This document shows, in pieces, positions 63,281-64,000 of a DNA stretch of 64,000 nucleotides. Position 1 is the first letter of the stretch, and each line of letters opens with the position of its first letter. The position numbers and the translations under genes are program-made. Source of the DNA: Clostridia bacterium (GTDB lineage Bacteria > Bacillota > Clostridia > Oscillospirales > CAG-272); the NCBI GenBank assembly GCA_017461385.1, contig JAFTXZ010000008.1, positions 1 to 64,000 of the forward strand. Direction: 5' to 3'. A model generated the notes under the pieces. That model was not told the origin of the DNA, searched no databases, and was given only the letters and a program-made list of their open reading frames with translations.

Positions 63281-64000
63281 TCATTCAAATATCAAAATAA
63301 AATCATAAACCTCTTGCATGCCGTCAATCTCATAAAGCTCAACCTTGCCCTGCTTTTCAACGTAAGTCTGGATTTGCGCCTTTTCCTCGTCGGTTGTACT
63401 CTTACCGTACACGGCAATTAAGAAATCCCTATCCTTGCTTAATTCGTCAATGAGCAGCTTTGTGGTTTCCAGCTTTGATTCAGTTGAAAACATCATTGTT
63501 TTCCCTGTGAAGCCCATATAATCGTTTTCCTTAATGCTAACGCCGTTTGCAACCGTTGTTCTAATTGATCTAGCTATCATTCCAGTTACAGAAAGCATCA
63601 TTTTTTCAGAAAGATTTTTAGCAATCTCCTCCGGATTGTCAAAGGAGTAATCAAGTTCTGAAAGGGCTGAATAACCCTGTCCTATGCTCTTGGACTCAAT
63701 TATGTAAACGTTTGCGTCCTTATAAAGCTCCTTTGCCTGCTTAGCAGAAAGGATTATGTTTGAGTTATTTGGAAGAACAAAGATATTTTCTGCGTTTGCC
63801 ATCTCAAACGCCTCCAAAAAGTCCTCGGCAGAGGGGTTGTTTGTTTGTCCTCCATTTACAACAACGTCGGCGCCCATTTCCTCAAAAAGATTAATAAGCC
63901 CCTCGCCCATTGCTGTTGTTACTGTTGCGTACTTTTTGCGAGGCTTTTTAATTTTTATTGAGTCTTCCTTTTTCTCTTTTTTATCAACGGTTTCGTTATG
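63281..64000 (-). CDS. C-terminal part of a FakA/YloV-type fatty-acid kinase, cut by the window edge
   Basis: The 239 visible residues match the C-terminal half of DAK2/FakA proteins: AMGEGLINLFEEMGADVVVNGGQTNNPSAEDFLEAFE, FVLPNNSNIILSAKQAKEL, and the closing VYDFILIFE. The N-terminal ATP-binding DAK2 domain is outside the window; the frame stays open up to the edge through a Lys-rich linker. FakA phosphorylates fatty acids held by DegV/FakB, so cells can use outside fatty acids. The family is well known in Firmicutes, and the partner lies next door. Confidence 0.9.
   Translation of the reverse strand, partial: HNETVDKKEKKEDSIKIKKPRKKYATVTTAMGEGLINLFEEMGADVVVNGGQTNNPSAEDFLEAFEMANAENIFVLPNNSNIILSAKQAKELYKDANVYIIESKSIGQGYSALSELDYSFDNPEEIAKNLSEKMMLSVTGMIARSIRTTVANGVSIKENDYMGFTGKTMMFSTESKLETTKLLIDELSKDRDFLIAVYGKSTTDEEKAQIQTYVEKQGKVELYEIDGMQEVYDFILIFE

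Overview
The window looks like chromosome from an uncultured, endospore-forming, anaerobic gut-type Clostridium relative (class Clostridia). This is inferred from AT-rich DNA, strong AGGAGG ribosome sites, σA promoters with 17-nt spacers, spore genes (spoVAC-spoVAD-spoVAE, spmA-spmB, a SleB-type cortex hydrolase, a SpoIID-like/peptidoglycan-binding set), genes for host-type glycans (GH38, GH95), and large exported proteins with BspA-like leucine-rich repeats or Cys/His repeats. No phage, transposase, integrase or CRISPR array was seen. It reads as core chromosome with a few accessory surface genes.

Layout. 1-2.2 kb (minus): smpB, a GNAT-like gene, the tmRNA gene ssrA, then a gene cut by the left edge. 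2.3-5.9 kb: a YgjP-type metallopeptidase and a D-2-hydroxyacid dehydrogenase, tRNA-Leu(UAG), then asnA and an EamA transporter on minus. 6-9.4 kb: a secreted LRR/CotH-kinase protein. 9.5-17 kb (minus): rpoB-rpoC, without the usual ribosomal-protein neighbours, divergent from rpsT. 17.7-19.8 kb: a small PH-like protein, the rpsF-ssb-rpsR operon, and rnhA. 20-23.3 kb (minus): a small lipoprotein and a 1001-residue secreted modular protein. 23.3-24 kb: a non-coding stretch with inverted TGATGAT repeats, then tRNA-Lys(UUU). 24-29.3 kb: an esterase and SDR pair, a Na/phosphate symporter, a ComEC-like lipoprotein, and a queT gene behind a preQ1-I riboswitch. 29.3-37.4 kb: a peptidoglycan-binding/SpoIID-like set with clpC, an MscS channel, and the spoVA genes. 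37.4-43.9 kb: a sugar-catabolic pair, a Cys/Asp-repeat protein, efp, an aminopeptidase P, a secreted protein and tcdA. 44-52.8 kb: GH38 α-mannosidase, a flippase, a SleB hydrolase, a class IV aminotransferase and a GH95 fucosidase. 52.9-64 kb: an AbrB-like regulator, spmA-spmB, RNase J, a heterodimeric ABC exporter, pyk, a PQ-loop membrane protein, and a DegV/FakA-like fatty-acid kinase pair cut by the right edge.

How the parts fit. Several loci form textbook units: trans-translation (ssrA/smpB), S6-SSB-S18, dipicolinate uptake (SpoVAC/AD/AE), queuosine-precursor salvage, and exogenous fatty-acid activation (FakA/FakB). The best candidates for something undescribed are: three unlinked exported proteins sharing a Cys/His repeat module, one fused to a CotH kinase domain; the SpoIID-like/peptidoglycan-binding genes joined to clpC; the Cys/Asp-repeat protein; and a flippase that seems to start at AUU. 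Most promoters I could read carry an extended -10 TGN element.
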